DNA of 64,000 nt from Salticus scenicus (Eukaryota; Arthropoda; Arachnida; Araneae; Salticidae), in the NCBI GenBank assembly GCA_963930645.1, contig OZ005649.1, forward strand, positions 39,727,664-39,791,663. The letters run 5' to 3'. Positions within the stretch are counted from its first letter, which is position 1. Each line of letters starts with the position of its first letter. The position numbers were made by a program, and so were the translations under genes. Positions 33,400 to 48,300 of this stretch are shown here, in pieces. The notes under the pieces were generated by a model. That model was given only the letters and a program-made list of their open reading frames with translations, did no database searches and had not been told where the DNA came from.

Positions 33400-36300
33400 A
33401 ATCTAATTTTTAAAAGTCAATAATTATGCATACATTTTGTTTGAAGCAAATCTAATATTTTGAAGCTAGAATTTAATCCTACCTGGGGAATAAAGAGGAC
33501 GTTGTAATATATAGTTCTTTGTTACACGAGAGTTCTCATAATCCTTACAATTTGCTGCATCGGCTATAGGAATTCTGGTGTCTGCTCGCCAACAAGCTAC
33601 ATTGAATTTAGTGATGTTTATCTGCAAAAAAGAAGACAGCATCGTAAATAATGGCAATATTATGAATCTCGATAAGAAACTACTAAGGGTAGGTGCTCCA
33701 GTAATTGACACCTTCCCCGAAATAATTAATAAATAAGTAAAAAAATAAAAGCAAATGCTTTACATAAAAGAATTTTAACATTGTATGTCAAACATTAAAG
33801 CATAGAGTGCCTATTACTGGTAAAATGAAAAAATAGCAGTGTCAATCACTGGATCATAGAAGGCCAATTACTGGTAAAATGAAAAAATGGCAGGATCAGT
33901 TGCTGGAACATTGAGTGGGTGCAAAATAAAAATTCATTAAAAATAATACTGTACGGTCGGTAAACTGATGGCCAATTGTGAAAGAACACAAAATGGGCGG
34001 CCATCGCTACCCCTAACAGGGACACATGGTAGAGCCCGGGCCTTAGCATGTGTGAGTCGGGGACGCTAATCAGTGATTAGAGTCACTACATGGTAAAGGA
34101 AAGAAAGGATATAAAGGACTTTAAACTTACCTTTCCTTTGAGGGTAAAAGAGGTCCACATAGGTATCCTGTATTTCAAGTCAAATGCAGTAACATAATCT
34201 TTGTTATAAAGCAAACGAAGGGTACTATTGTCTTCTGGGCTATACGGAACTCCGAAAGGTAAATGTAGATCTCCGACAGCATTTATGTCTTTCTCCTGGA
34301 TTTGCTTTTTTGTTTGATTCTGGAAAAATGCCATATTACATTAGAAACATTTAATTGAAATGAAATAAAAATTGATTGAAAATAAATTAAAGATGGAAAA
34401 ATAAATACAAGTGAGGAAGACTAAAATACATTATCACTTTTTTTCTCCTTTCTGAAATTACATAAGTAAAAAATTCGGTGTGTAACAACCACACGACTTC
34501 CATTGCCCTCTACTACGTATTTTATATCTCTTCTTGGAGATAGTGTGATGTTCAAAAATATAAAATTATCCTAAGTAATCCGACATTTAACGATATTTTT
34601 TTTGTAGTAATAAACTACTGCATCCGTCGTAAATACGTATAAAAGGAAATATATACAGCGAGTTTGAAGAAAATCGATAGAGCTATTTTAGAAACACCTA
34701 TTTCAAAGGTCTGAATCTGGCCTACCTAATAAGAACACTTATGAATTTTCCCGAAGTAATTCAGTATTATGTGCGAAATAACATCTGAAAAGTGGATTAT
34801 AAAGCAAATTTGAAGAAAGTCATTAGAGACGTTTTTTGAGATACCAACTTTCGGTCCCATTTCCGAATTTTACGCCGTATTTTTTAGTTCAATAGGATAA
34901 TTGGTTCAAAAGGTATTAAATATAAACCCCATTTTAATTTTAAAATTAGGAAAAAGAAAAAAAAAATTGATGCCAAAAAGGAATAAATAAATACAGGGTG
35001 CCCCATAGGTCTGTAGACATTTTAAAAATTCATAACTGTTGAATTAATTGATAGAATTGAACGCAGCTTCCGAAAAGATCATTCTCGTGAAGGGAGATAT
35101 ATATATATATATATATATATATTATTTATTTATTTATTTATTGTGAAGAAAAAATAATAAAGGTATTTTTCGATAGAGGGCGCTGTACGTGACCAGATCA
35201 CATATTTTCACGAAAAACTGTACTTATTCGCATGCAAATGTTTACAGGCATATAAATCCTATTCTATGTGTCCGTCGTCATCACAAATTACAGTTTGCAA
35301 ACATGTACAGTCGGTAACAAAAGTATCCGAACACTAGCAAAAATTCCTATATAATAAAGGTAGAGTTAATACTGTTTTGTTAAATAAATCCTTGTCGAAT
35401 AATGTTCTTATACTGACTAAGAACATGATTCGACAGAAATGATTCGACAGACATGATTCCAGAATTGTACATTTATTACTTAGAAAAAAAAAAAAAAAAA
35501 CAGCTTCGTTCCTTTTTTTCTTTTTTTTATAATGTGAATTTTATTACAAATGACAAAATAATCTCAACAAACTGCACATTGTTGTATCAATAAAATCCTT
35601 TCTCTGGCTGTAGTCTATTCGAATAATGGTTGTATAGGGCTAATAAAATATTTATTAGCAACAGCAATATAAATCTGTGTCAGCAGACTGGACAGATTTC
35701 TTTTTACTCAAATCTTACCCAATTTTCAAGTTAGTATTATCTGCTTTATATTATCTGCCACCAAATTGATTTTCAGGCTATCATGACAAAGTTAGCTTTT
35801 CAAACAATTTAATGTGATTTTCGAACGAAACTACCTGATGAATGCCGTCACCGAACAATCCATTCTAACTAGTGATTACATTGCTCTGCATGAAAATCGG
35901 CCCCAACACCATTTTTGCAAATTCTTATATAAAATGACTTCCTGAATCCGAATATAACGCCCATTTTGCCCTATCACCCACCGTTTTTTAGGTACGATCC
36001 GTCCCTATTTTTATCATATTTTGGTAATTTTATGGTTATAAATTTGATTATTTTAACTGTTAAATATCTTCTGAGGGGCAACAGAGTTAGAAAATTCTAA
36101 AACATGAACATATTGCCACATTTACCACAAAAATTATACATTACATTTATTATATTTTATTAATCAATTATTATTATTATTATTTATTATACATTATATA
36201 CATATTTTTTTAAGTGTTAAAATAGTTCTTTTCCATTCTCCAAATCAAATTCATGGCCATAAAATTACCGAACAGTGATAAAAATTGGGGGAGGGGGGGA

Positions 36301-39300
36301 GAAGGGGGTGACGTCTCGAGAAAACGGTGGGAGATTGGCCAACATGGAGGTTATATTGGGATTCAGGAGGTCATTTTACAAAAGAATCAGCAAAAATGGT
36401 ATCAGGGTTCGATTTTTTTTTTCAGCGCGGTGTTATAGTCACGTGAACTAGGAGCCCATAGAAAAATCCACCACGGAAGACACACCATCCAGGCGTACGA
36501 TACTAGCGTAGTCAGTTGGCCTTTAAACTGAAAACCATCCCCAACAATGATAATTACTCTATGAAACATCTAGTATTCTGTTGCGACAATCACAAAACTT
36601 GCCTCTATATTTTTCTAAACAAATTCACTCAGTACAAATCATTTATTTAAATTATCATCTATAACAATTTTCCATAATGAGTGCTGACGATTTTTTTCTT
36701 TTTTTTTTTTTTTTATCACAGCAGTATAACACTAAATGTTGAAAGAAGTCAATTTTAAGTTCTCTAATAACGCTTTGTTTAAAAAGTGAATTGTTTATTA
36801 TTATTATTACTCAAAATACAAAAATCGATAACTCTGTTTTAAATTACCCCCAGATCAATGTTTCAACCATACGTTTTAAAAGTTTTGACCCATATTAAAA
36901 ACTATCTCTTTCAGTGAGGGGACTTCACCTACAGAAGGGGAAGCGTTGCTTCTACGTTTCCAAAAAAAAATTATTATTGACAACTATATTTATAATTTTT
37001 TTTTTTCAGTTTCGTAATGATTCATTAGAAGTAACCTAATGTGCACATTAATTTTCTCCTATGCCTCCAAGTTAATAATTTGGAAAAATCGTAATGAAAT
37101 CTCTACCTTTTGGACGATTTTCACCAAAAGTTGATTGGCACTAATTTATGTCAAGTTGCAACTACATATCAATTTTATGAAATTCCATACAGTTCCTGAG
37201 ATAAAGTTGCCACAAAATTTTTGCCCCATACACACAGACAGGTATTTAAAAAAAATACCAAATCGTGTTCTAGACTTCACCAAACTTTTTGATCCATAGG
37301 AAAGCTGAAGGCAAAAACTTTTACGGAATTAATAAAAACCATGAGGAACCAGAGTCGCAAAATATTAATAATTTCTTAACATTTTTATACTAATACGTGC
37401 AAATTTCTGTGCATTTTCACATAAAAATAATTTTGTAAGTGCCAAACGTTGCATTAATGAAAAAAAAAAAAAAGTAATATGTTGATTGGTTTGGAAAATA
37501 TCTGTCTGTGCGTCTGTGTGTGTGTGTGTGTGACGAAAATTTTGTGGCAACTGTATCTCAGGAACTACTGCAAAAATTTCATATAAATTTATACGTTGTT
37601 GAACCTTGCCTTAAATTAATGTTTATCAAATTTGTACCAAATCGCTCAACAGGTGGCGTTGCTACACTGTTATTTCTTCCATTTAAAAGAAGGCTTTATT
37701 ACAGGTTCTACTGTGTATATTTGAAAAAAAATTGATATGTGAAAGAGCCATAATGAAACATTATACACTGTAAAAAAAATTCTGTAGTACTACTAAAAAA
37801 ATTCTAGGAAACTGGTATTCCATAAACTTTTCTAGTAGCCAATACAGATTGTTCAAAAGTGATCTTACTCGATTAGAGTTAGTAAACATTACATGCACTT
37901 CGTTAGTAAATATACTAAGAAACTCTTAGTTAACGGGTCAAGTGCTTTTTTTTTTATGTTTACTAAGATTGTGTTAGTAGCATTACTGAAAGTAATACTG
38001 CAATTTTACCAAGAAATGTTTTGTGTAGGATACATGGTTATTATTAGTGTAAATTCAAATAATATCCATGTAACCTTACTAAATTTGTTTTGTTTAGAAT
38101 ACAGATTTTTTATCAGTAATTGTGCTAAGGAAATGTAATTAATAATGCAAATGAATTTCGGTTATATTCACAAAAATGTTACAGTTAAGTTTACAGAAAT
38201 ACTACAAGTAATATAAATAAATTTACCCTTAAATACCCCATGTTACCTTACTAAAATTTTTAAATCAACAATATTTAATATTATGAGTAATATTGCTAAA
38301 AAATTTAAATAAATAATAGAATAATAATAGAAAACCTTTTATGTTTAGTTTTAGTTAAAAATGATGGCTGATCGATTTAAATATATACTTTTACAAAATC
38401 TAAATTGTTTGAAATATTAAAAACATATATCAATATCATTACCTTAATTTTTATATATAATTTATTAAACTTTTTTCTAAAGTCAAAATAAATAAATAAA
38501 TAAGTACGTATATGGAATCACTTTTTATTGACAAACTTTAACTAAAAAAATCGATACCTTTAAAATATAATTGTGAAAAGAAAACATTTTTTGCAATAAT
38601 ATATGCATAACTTTATTTGGTAAATATGAGCATATATTTCACAATATTAAATTTAAAATTTAATGAAATAATAATAGAAAAATAATAAGAAACCAAAATA
38701 ATTTAACATGTGATTCAGACAGCAAAAATTTAAAAAACCCTGAATTCAGGGGTAGCCTCTGAAAAGTTTTTGCCTTAACTTTTATACATAATATATTAAA
38801 TATGTTTTTTAAAAGATATTTTCTTTTTGAATAAGTCAAAATAAATAAACAAATAAGTATATATATTAATATTGTACATTTAATTAATAAATTTTATTTT
38901 AAAGAATCGAAACTTTTAAAATATGATGGGAAAAGAAAATATTTTTTGCAGTACTATGCCAAATTTTATTCGGTAAAAAAAATCAGCATATTTTTCAATT
39001 AACAATAAAGGTCATTTAATATTTTTATAAATATATTTCGGTGAAACTTAATATGGTATTTCTAAACTGCATAAGTTATGCATACCATTTTCAGGGGTTA
39101 ATTATGTAATACTTATTTTACAAAAAATAAAAACATTAAATTAAATAAGTACCTCAGAATAATAATAATAAAAACTACATACCTTTTTAACTTTTTGATT
39201 GTGTTATCCGTAGTAAATTATAATAATAATAAAAGCTTTGCCAGGAAAGTATTTGCGTTGCTAGCAATTTTAAATAAATAATCACTAACTAACACAAACC

Positions 39301-42300
39301 TTCACCTAGCAGGGGCTGATATTTGAAACGCGTCCATCATGCACACGGATTTCCAGTTTTCCAACACTTCCAAAATGAGGCTTAAGAACTGATAAAGTTT
39401 AAATTAAAATAAGATAACGTCAAACTAAGCATACTGTATTACAAATTAAGGATATATATTTATGACTTCTTACTTTTTCTAAAATGCAGATGTGTATAAC
39501 GTTAACAATAAATAAAATATCAGAGATTAAGATTTAAAAAGTCCGCCTGATTACGATTTACGACAGACCCGACGCTTCGGCTCGTTCTTCTCTGGTATCT
39601 TCTACGCATGCGCACAGTATTGGCGTTTGCTCAAATGAAATCGCTCTCTTCGAACGGGGAGAGAAGAGACAGAGATGTTGCGATAGTAGGAAAAATGGAG
39701 TAGAATTACATATGTTATTTAAGCATTGAATACAAAGAGAATCTGGTTACAAAGTTTTCCCTAGTAGTTGAGATAATACCTGTACTATTACTAAGTAATA
39801 ATTTGTAAATTGCCGTAAAATTTTTTACAGTGTACTAATTCAATCTGTGGGCATTTCGACCGAATGCTGGCGCTGCTGCACTGCAATTTTTCTCGTTAGC
39901 AGGTCCCTCAGATTCTGATCTATATAACTGTAGAATTCTTGGTATATCAGAGGGCCATTATGAAACGCTATACTGTTTCAATTTTGGTGTATATCGACCA
40001 ATAGATGGCACTACTGTGCAGCCATTTACTCCGTGAATAGGAAGTCTAAATCTCAATTTCAATGGCATATAAATGCACCAAACTTGATATGGGAGTTAAC
40101 CATTATTAAAACGAATGTTGACCTTATTTGGATGCATGTCGGTTGACAGGTGGAGCTGCTATTACTCACCTTGTGAGATTTTCCACATGGCTACATCTCA
40201 CCATCTGTTGATTAAAATTGCACCAAACTCTATATGCAAAATCTTAATTGTGAGAAACTATGATTCAACTTCTGTACATGTTAAACAAAGAGTGCGTCTA
40301 TTATGTATAACGTTATAGAAGGAAGTTTTGTGAAGCCACAACAAACTAGTTTTATTTAAATTTGCATATAGTTAGAGATATATTTGCATTAAGAAAATAT
40401 TAGTGTTTCCACTGAAAATATTTCCATGAAACACTGATATTAAGAGCATATATATTTTAATAAATATGTCTTATTTAATTGAAATGTTTCACCAATTAAG
40501 GATTTTTACTTGTTATATTCCCAATGTTATAATAGCCATTTTCTAGCTAGTTAGTATACCAAATTCTATATGTTTTTAATCTGTATTTATGCATTCTAAA
40601 TTCAACACAAGTTTGTGCAATATAGCACTAATATGTATTTGCTTGGAAAATTAATTAAATGCCTACTCATAGGGATTAGAAAATCAAGTTAAGTATTTTA
40701 AGACGAGTCTTTAAGAAAATTTCATTATGTTGATTATGCTTATAACCACAGAACATACCATAGAGCAGGTACAGTTGCTGGCGTAAATTCTAAATTTGTT
40801 CTCTGTTTCGTCCAGAGGCACTTCTCCAAGCGATGGGGGATCGGGTTCTATCTGAGGGCGTAATTTTCGGGGTGACGTCATGATATGGTGCATACTGCCC
40901 TTAGTTCCGTTGTTTGGATTGGGTCTGATATTCAGTAATTCTGAAAAAATACAAAATATTTAGTAGCAACCTCACAAATTATAGTTATCTAAAAAGTTTC
41001 TATTAGCTACATAAATAAATAACTCTTTATATGAAATTAAATAAAACATATATCAAATAGTTTTTATCAACGCTCATTTAATTCAGAAAACAAATTTTGG
41101 TTCTTTGACATAACTCATTACTAAAGTAGAAACTGTCAGTAGTTACATAAACGAAAACGAATACTTATATACAGTCGGTAACAAAAGTGTCCGAACACTA
41201 GCAAAAATTCCTATGTAAAAAAAGTACACTTCATAAGGTTTTGTTAAATAAATCCTTATCGAATCATGCTCTTACACTGACTAAGAACAGGATTCGACAA
41301 GGATTTATTTAATAAAACCGCATGAAGTGTATTTTTTTTACATAGGAATTTTTGCTAGTGTTTGGAAACTTTTGTTACCGACTGTATATATAAATAATTT
41401 TATATAAAACCGGCTTTCATTGTTTCTTTTCGTTTTATTAATATATATATGATAGATATCGTAATAAAATTCAACCTTAAAATTTAGCAATTAATAGATA
41501 CAAAACAATACCAACACAACAAATATATATATACTAGTATATAGCCCCGTCAAAAATGACGGAATGTGAACGATAAATCTTGAAAACAATGTTTAGATCA
41601 TGAAGATTACCACGTGATCATTCAAATGTATTTTCAGTTTTTGTTTATAAATCAAATGTGTTTCGATATTTTCTAATTTTCGTTCTGAAATTAAAAAAAT
41701 TCTACCCGATCAATAAATATGAATGACAATAAAAAAACTGCTGGTTGACAAAAAATATAGGCTCGAAAACACAACAGCAATAACACATCCCAGTGTTCCG
41801 TTAAGTGCTCTATTTAAAGTCCTCATAATAAGAATAATCTAGTGTGTCACTCACACGACTTTCTCTTACCCTGAAATTTAATGCTATAAGTACAGGTTGG
41901 AGATTAAGAGGTAAGATAACGTGTACTGTTATGTAAACCTATGTTAAACAATTCAAATTAGGGTTCGGAAGAGTTTTATATGATAATTAGTTCTGGCCCC
42001 CCTCAACCCTCCGTTTCATTAATGCACCTACATTTATATAGAACTTAATTCGGTTATTAAAAAATAATTCAGTTTAAAAAAAATAATTTGTTAAAATTAT
42101 TATTTTAAAAAGCTATCTAGTATGATAATACATACGATTTCCATATTAGAGAAATAGTATAACACTAAATATCTAAAAAAAAGTTGAATTTATTCTCAAT
42201 ATTAAAGTAAAAAAAAAAAAAAAGATGTTAAAAATGAAAGAAATCAATAACTTTATTTTAAATTATCGTAGATCGATGGTTCAACCATTCGTTTTAAAGG

Positions 42301-45300
42301 TATTGGCGAGATCTTTTAAAAGATACCCATCATGAAAATTTACTCCACTCGAGGGAGGACATCTAACCCCCGGGGGGGGGGGGGGGGGGGGCGAGGCTCC
42401 TACATACACAAAAAAAATTTTCCCAGTTGACTATCTCTATTACAAAAAATATGTATTCGTTTCATTTGGTTTAGTGCAGTCTATAGATGTTAAATTCTAC
42501 TTACCTGCAATTTCCCCCATAGACCGCCGTAATGTATTTGAATACTTTTGAATGTCCCTGTACACGAACCATTTGCTTCATCTTAACGAAAAGCTTACTG
42601 TAGCATCCCTATATGATACACATTTAGAATACTGAGTTTGGAATTTCTGCTACTATTTGTTCTTGAGATATGCTGATAACAGACACACAGATAGACACAG
42701 AGACCATTCGCTAAAAACGTGATTTTCGTATTCAGGGGACCTCAGAACATGTAAGTATAACAAAAACTCACGTTCGAAAATTTGACCCTAAAACAATACT
42801 TTCTCGACCCTATGGGTAAGAGGAAGTAAATAACGATTCACTTCATTTTACCAAAATACTTTTTTTAAGACTACCGAAGATCCTGTTTCCAAATACGTAA
42901 GCGAAATGTGACGTCACTGACTGTCCGTGGATGCAAGAAATGATTCCCTATTTTAATCGTCCATTGTATATTTTGTAAAAAATTATTAAAAATCGAAGAA
43001 AATTATTTTCCGATTTTAATACCCGTATTTGGGTATAGGTATGATATCGTATCCATGTGTTAGACTGAGTTATTTTGCTGTCAAATTGACAAAATTTTAA
43101 ATTTCAAAACTGTGTCATCTTTGGCGTTTTTTGTATTTGGCGATTAAAAACATACTACGAAAATATACATGCCAGATGTTTATTTTCGTAATACGTATTG
43201 TACAATATATTGTTTCATATAATTCAGTTAAAATAACCATGATTTTTGAAAGGAATGAAATATGTTCGCCAAATAATTTGGCGATATATTTTTTCCGCCA
43301 AGGATGACAGATATATTAAATCTATTCCGCTGCAACATATGAGTATCTTATATCAGACACTTTATTTAAACATTTGAAAAGAAATTTGACTTCAAATTAT
43401 GATAGAATATTTATCATTTTCCTTTTAATTAGTATATTAGTTGGATATTTATTGTGTAAATATCATCCTTTGAAATGAAATGTTTATGTTTTCAATCAAA
43501 TATGGAAGTTTGCTATTTTATTTTTCTAAAGTTTTGAAATTTAAAATTTAAATTTTATCAATTTTACAGCAAAAACAACTTAATCTAACGCATGCACACG
43601 ATAACTAATACATATCTATACCGAAATATGGGAATTAAAATCGGGAAATAATTTTCCTCAATTTTTAATAATTTTTTACAAAAAATCCAATGGGCGATTA
43701 ACATAGGAAATCTTTTTCTTGCATCCACTGACGCCCAGTGACGTCATCACTTTGCTTGCGTATTTTCTAACTAACTATCTAATAATTACAGACACTCCAT
43801 GCTAACCCAAATTCACCTCTACTCTATACTCCCAACCAGCTATCTCACCCACAACATCGCCAAAATATACAGGATCCAGCTAGGGACTTTCTCATTCTCA
43901 ACCGAACATTTTATCTTGACTCGATATTATCACCTTAGACTACCCTACTTTCAATACTCATTTCAACTGGTGACCTTTACTTGCCCAACCAAACATTCTA
44001 TCCCAACTATAACTTTACATTAATTTCAAAACTAAAATCAACTGGCGACATTTACGTACTGAACTCGACGCCAATCATACCATACAATGTAAACAAATAA
44101 TGAAGCTTGATAAAAATATTTAAAGACTTTAATATGTTTTTACAAATATATTTTAAGATTTTTAAGGCTTTAATATGTTTTAGAAATATTTTAAGCGTTT
44201 TTTTTTTAATGAAACAGTCAAAGAGTCGTTCATTTGCAATTAAAGAGTTGTCCATTTGGAATTTGTATTTTCTGAATGGCAACAAATTATGTTTGTTTTT
44301 ATTTGGCATTGCGTTGTTTATAATCATGAAGTTACATAATTGTATTTATAGGTTCATGTTTATAATAGCCAGTGATCCGTTATATTTAATTAAACATTTA
44401 AACATTACAATTGAATAGTTTTTCAAGGTTTTAGACGGAATAAATAACAATATGTGCGATACAAAACATGTATGAAAATGATATGTATGTTTTCGTAAGT
44501 TGAATTGAACAAATGGGAAAAAAAAAAATGGCTGCCAAAAGTCTCTGTTTTGAAGCGGTGCAAACCGGAATCGTGAATGACAGATGAGGATGAGGGTCAT
44601 TATATATATTAATTATATATATTGTTATTTAATTTTATTTTAACCTTGATCTCTTTCTATGAAACCATCCAAGCAGATTTTTTCCAGCAAGTTTTGCTTC
44701 AGTATAACAATCATAACAAGAAACATCTTCCTAATAATACCATAAATAACATAAACGTATAGAACTTAAAAAAAAAAAAAAAAAAAAAAAAAATCAACTG
44801 CAAAAACAATTAGTTATTTATTTTTATTCAAATAATTATTACCATAAAAATGATTGCATTTGATATTTTAATTTGGCGGTGTGTGAAAAAATAATCTGGT
44901 GCGTCACTCACACGACTTTCTCTTACCCTGAAATTTAATACTAAAAGTACAGATTGGATATTAAGAATTAAGATAACGAGTACTGCTATGTAAACCTATG
45001 TTAAAACAATTCAACTAAGGCTTCGGAACAGCTTTATTTGACAAATAATTCTTTGTCAGGGGGGTTACCGACCCCCTCAATCTCCCGTTTCATTATTGTA
45101 TCTACATTTATATAGAATTCACATCTCTTATTAAGTTCAAAAGTTTATTTAAAATTATTCAGTCAACTTTCACACACATCTTTCACCTTGAAACTTATCA
45201 ATCTTGAACAAACATTTCTAGTAACAAATGTATTAACTTCAAAATACATCATTTGGATCGCCTGAAATTATTTCTTTTTAATTTGCTCTAACTGACACAG

Positions 45301-48300
45301 TGAAAGATTAAACTATAAAACTTGACTTCGGTATTCAGGAAGCCTCAAAACGTGTAAATACACAAAAATCGAAGCGATAAATATTTAGTTTAAAAAATAC
45401 ATTACTTATCACATGGATTTGAGGACTTGATTTGAATTCCTAGGCAGCTTTCCTGGACATGGTAAAACATTATAGTGAAGCACTTCCACTTACAAGCAAA
45501 AAAAGAATGATATAGCTTAAATATTGGCAGCCCTGTGTATCTTCTGAAAGTTATGTACACATCACATGGTGCACATAAATATAATCCTATATTAATAATA
45601 CACGGCACAACCTAAAGTGCACTTCCATCAATTTGCAAGTATTTTCGTATTATAATCTAATTAATTTGTGTAGCCCTGTAAACGAACAGTGAATGATTCC
45701 TACACCATATTCTACATGAAACATGTTTTGACGCATATAAAAAATATGTATTCTTTTCATTTGGTTTGGTTCATTCTAAAGATGTTAAACTCTATTTATC
45801 AACAATTTCCCCCATAGACGTAATGTATTTTAATTATCTTGGGTGTCCCTGTACACGAATCATTTGCTTGATCTCAACGAAATGTTTTATGTAGCATCCC
45901 TATATGATACACATTTAGAATACCAAGTTTGAACTTCCTGCTATAATTTGTTTTTGAGATATGCTGATAACAAGCAGACACACAGACCAAACGCTAAAAA
46001 CATGATTTTGGGATTCAGGGAACCTCAAAACGTGTAAATATAACAAAAACTCAATTTCGAAAATTTGACCTAAAAACAATACTTTTCTACCTTATGGGTA
46101 AGAGAAAGTAAAACGTGTAACAAGATATTTATTTTCAGAACAGAAATTTTGATTGTCTGCTTTAGGAAATACATTCAAATTCCATCCACGAGAGGTTCAA
46201 AAATTACGGTTTATGTAAAACTTGAGCCGATAAATCCTTGTCTGATCAGTGTCGACTTAGTTAATACAGATATAAATACCTTGTTGACATTAAAAATAAA
46301 ACTGTACACCTACGCAATGTTAAATAGCTTATCATATACGCAAGTGAAGTGATAACGTCACTGGCCGTCCGTGGGGGAGCAAGCAAAAGATTTCCTATGT
46401 TACTCCTCCATTGAATTTTTCGAAAAAATTATTAAAATTAAGGGAAATTATCTCCCAATTTTAATTCTCATTTTTGGGTATAGTTATATATATGTTACTG
46501 TCTACATGTGTTAAATTGAGTTATTTTTGCTGTAAAATTAATAAATTTTAATTTTAAATTTCAAAATTCCAGAAAAAAAATAGCAAACTTCCATTTTCGA
46601 ATGAAGAAACAAACATTTCATTTCAAAGGGTGATGTTTACGCACTAAATATCCAACTAATATACTAATTAAAAGGAAAATGATAAATATTCTATCATAAT
46701 TTAAAGTCAAATTTCTTTTCAAATGTCTAAATAAAGTGTCTGATTTAAGATACTAAAATGTTGCAGCGGAATAGTTTTGATATCTGTCGCCCTTGGCGGA
46801 AAAAAAAAATGATCGCCAAATTATCTGGTGAACATATTTAATTCCTTTTAAAAATCATGGTTATTTTAACAAAGTATATTATGAGAGCAGTTAATAATAT
46901 GAAACAATATTTCGTACAATACATATTACGAAAATATATATCTGGCATGCATATTTTCGAATTACGTTTCTGATCGCCAAATATAAAAAACACCAAGGAA
47001 GACAGAATTTTGAAATTTAAAACTAAAATTTTGTCAGTCTGAAAGCAAAATAACCTAATCTAACGCATGTACTCGATAACTAGTTTATAATTATACCCAA
47101 ATATAAGGATTAAAATCAGGAAATATTTTTCTTAATTTTTTGGAAAAAATCCAATGGATGATTAACATAAGAAATCTTTCGTTTAGCCACACCGACGGTC
47201 AGTGACGTCACACTTCGCTTGCGTTGACAAACATTACAATTAAAAATTATTGATGGATATTGAATAAAAACTCTCTATAAGTTGACAACGCTGATTTACA
47301 GTTCATAAATACATTTACTACTATAAAAACTAGTATATTGTGGCCACCACAAGACATTCTTCTATATTTTCCTGTATAAATTCACTCAGTTCAAATAATT
47401 TACAAAAACTACTTTTTATTAAAATTACCTGCCATAATGAATGCAGCCGATTTTCATCTTAGAGAAAATTAACACTAAATATTCAAAGAAATACAGTTTA
47501 ACTAGCATCTTAAAAAATGCCTTTTCACAGTAGTTATCTCATGTATCAAGTTTTGCACAGTTAAATGCTATAGAAGTTGAAATATAGCATTTCAGTTCTC
47601 GAGAAAAATTGCACTATAGCAGCGCAACCTATTGGTAGTTATACATCCAAATTGAATCAGCATAATGTCTTATCATAACGGCTTTCTCACATATTAAGTT
47701 TTGTTTGATTATACGCATTAGAACCTGAAAGATAGTCTTCCCTTAAACTGCAGATATAGTTGTATAGAAGCACCACCTGTTGAGCAGTTAGTACCAAAAG
47801 TTGATTCGCAGTAACTTATGTCAAGGTACATTCACATACAAATTTTTATGCGATTTTCCGCAGTAGTTTCCGAGATATAACCCTACTTTAAATTGGGAAA
47901 ATCGCTTCACAGCAGCGTCACCTGTTGAGCTGTTGACCTCAAACATTGATAGGCACTAACATATGTCAAGATGCATCTGCATATAAATTTATATGCATTT
48001 TTATGCAGTAGTTCCTGAGATATAGCCTTATCCTAAATTGTGGAAATCATTGCATAACAGCGCCACCTGTTGGGCAGAGGACATCAAAAGTTGACAGTCA
48101 CTAACTTAAATCAAGTTGCATCTATATATGAATTTCTATGTATTTTTGTGCAGAAGTTCCTCTAAGATATAGACTTACCTTAAATTGTGGAAATCACTGC
48201 ATAGCAGCGCCACCTATTGGGCGGTTGACACCAGAAGTTGATAGACACTAATTTATATCAAGTTGCACCTATATATGACCTTATATGCCTTTTTGTGCAG

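Noticed and set aside
44052..44600. Three ORFs on both strands near 44.1-44.6 kb
   Set aside because: They overlap one another in AT-rich intron DNA and show no motif or splice support.
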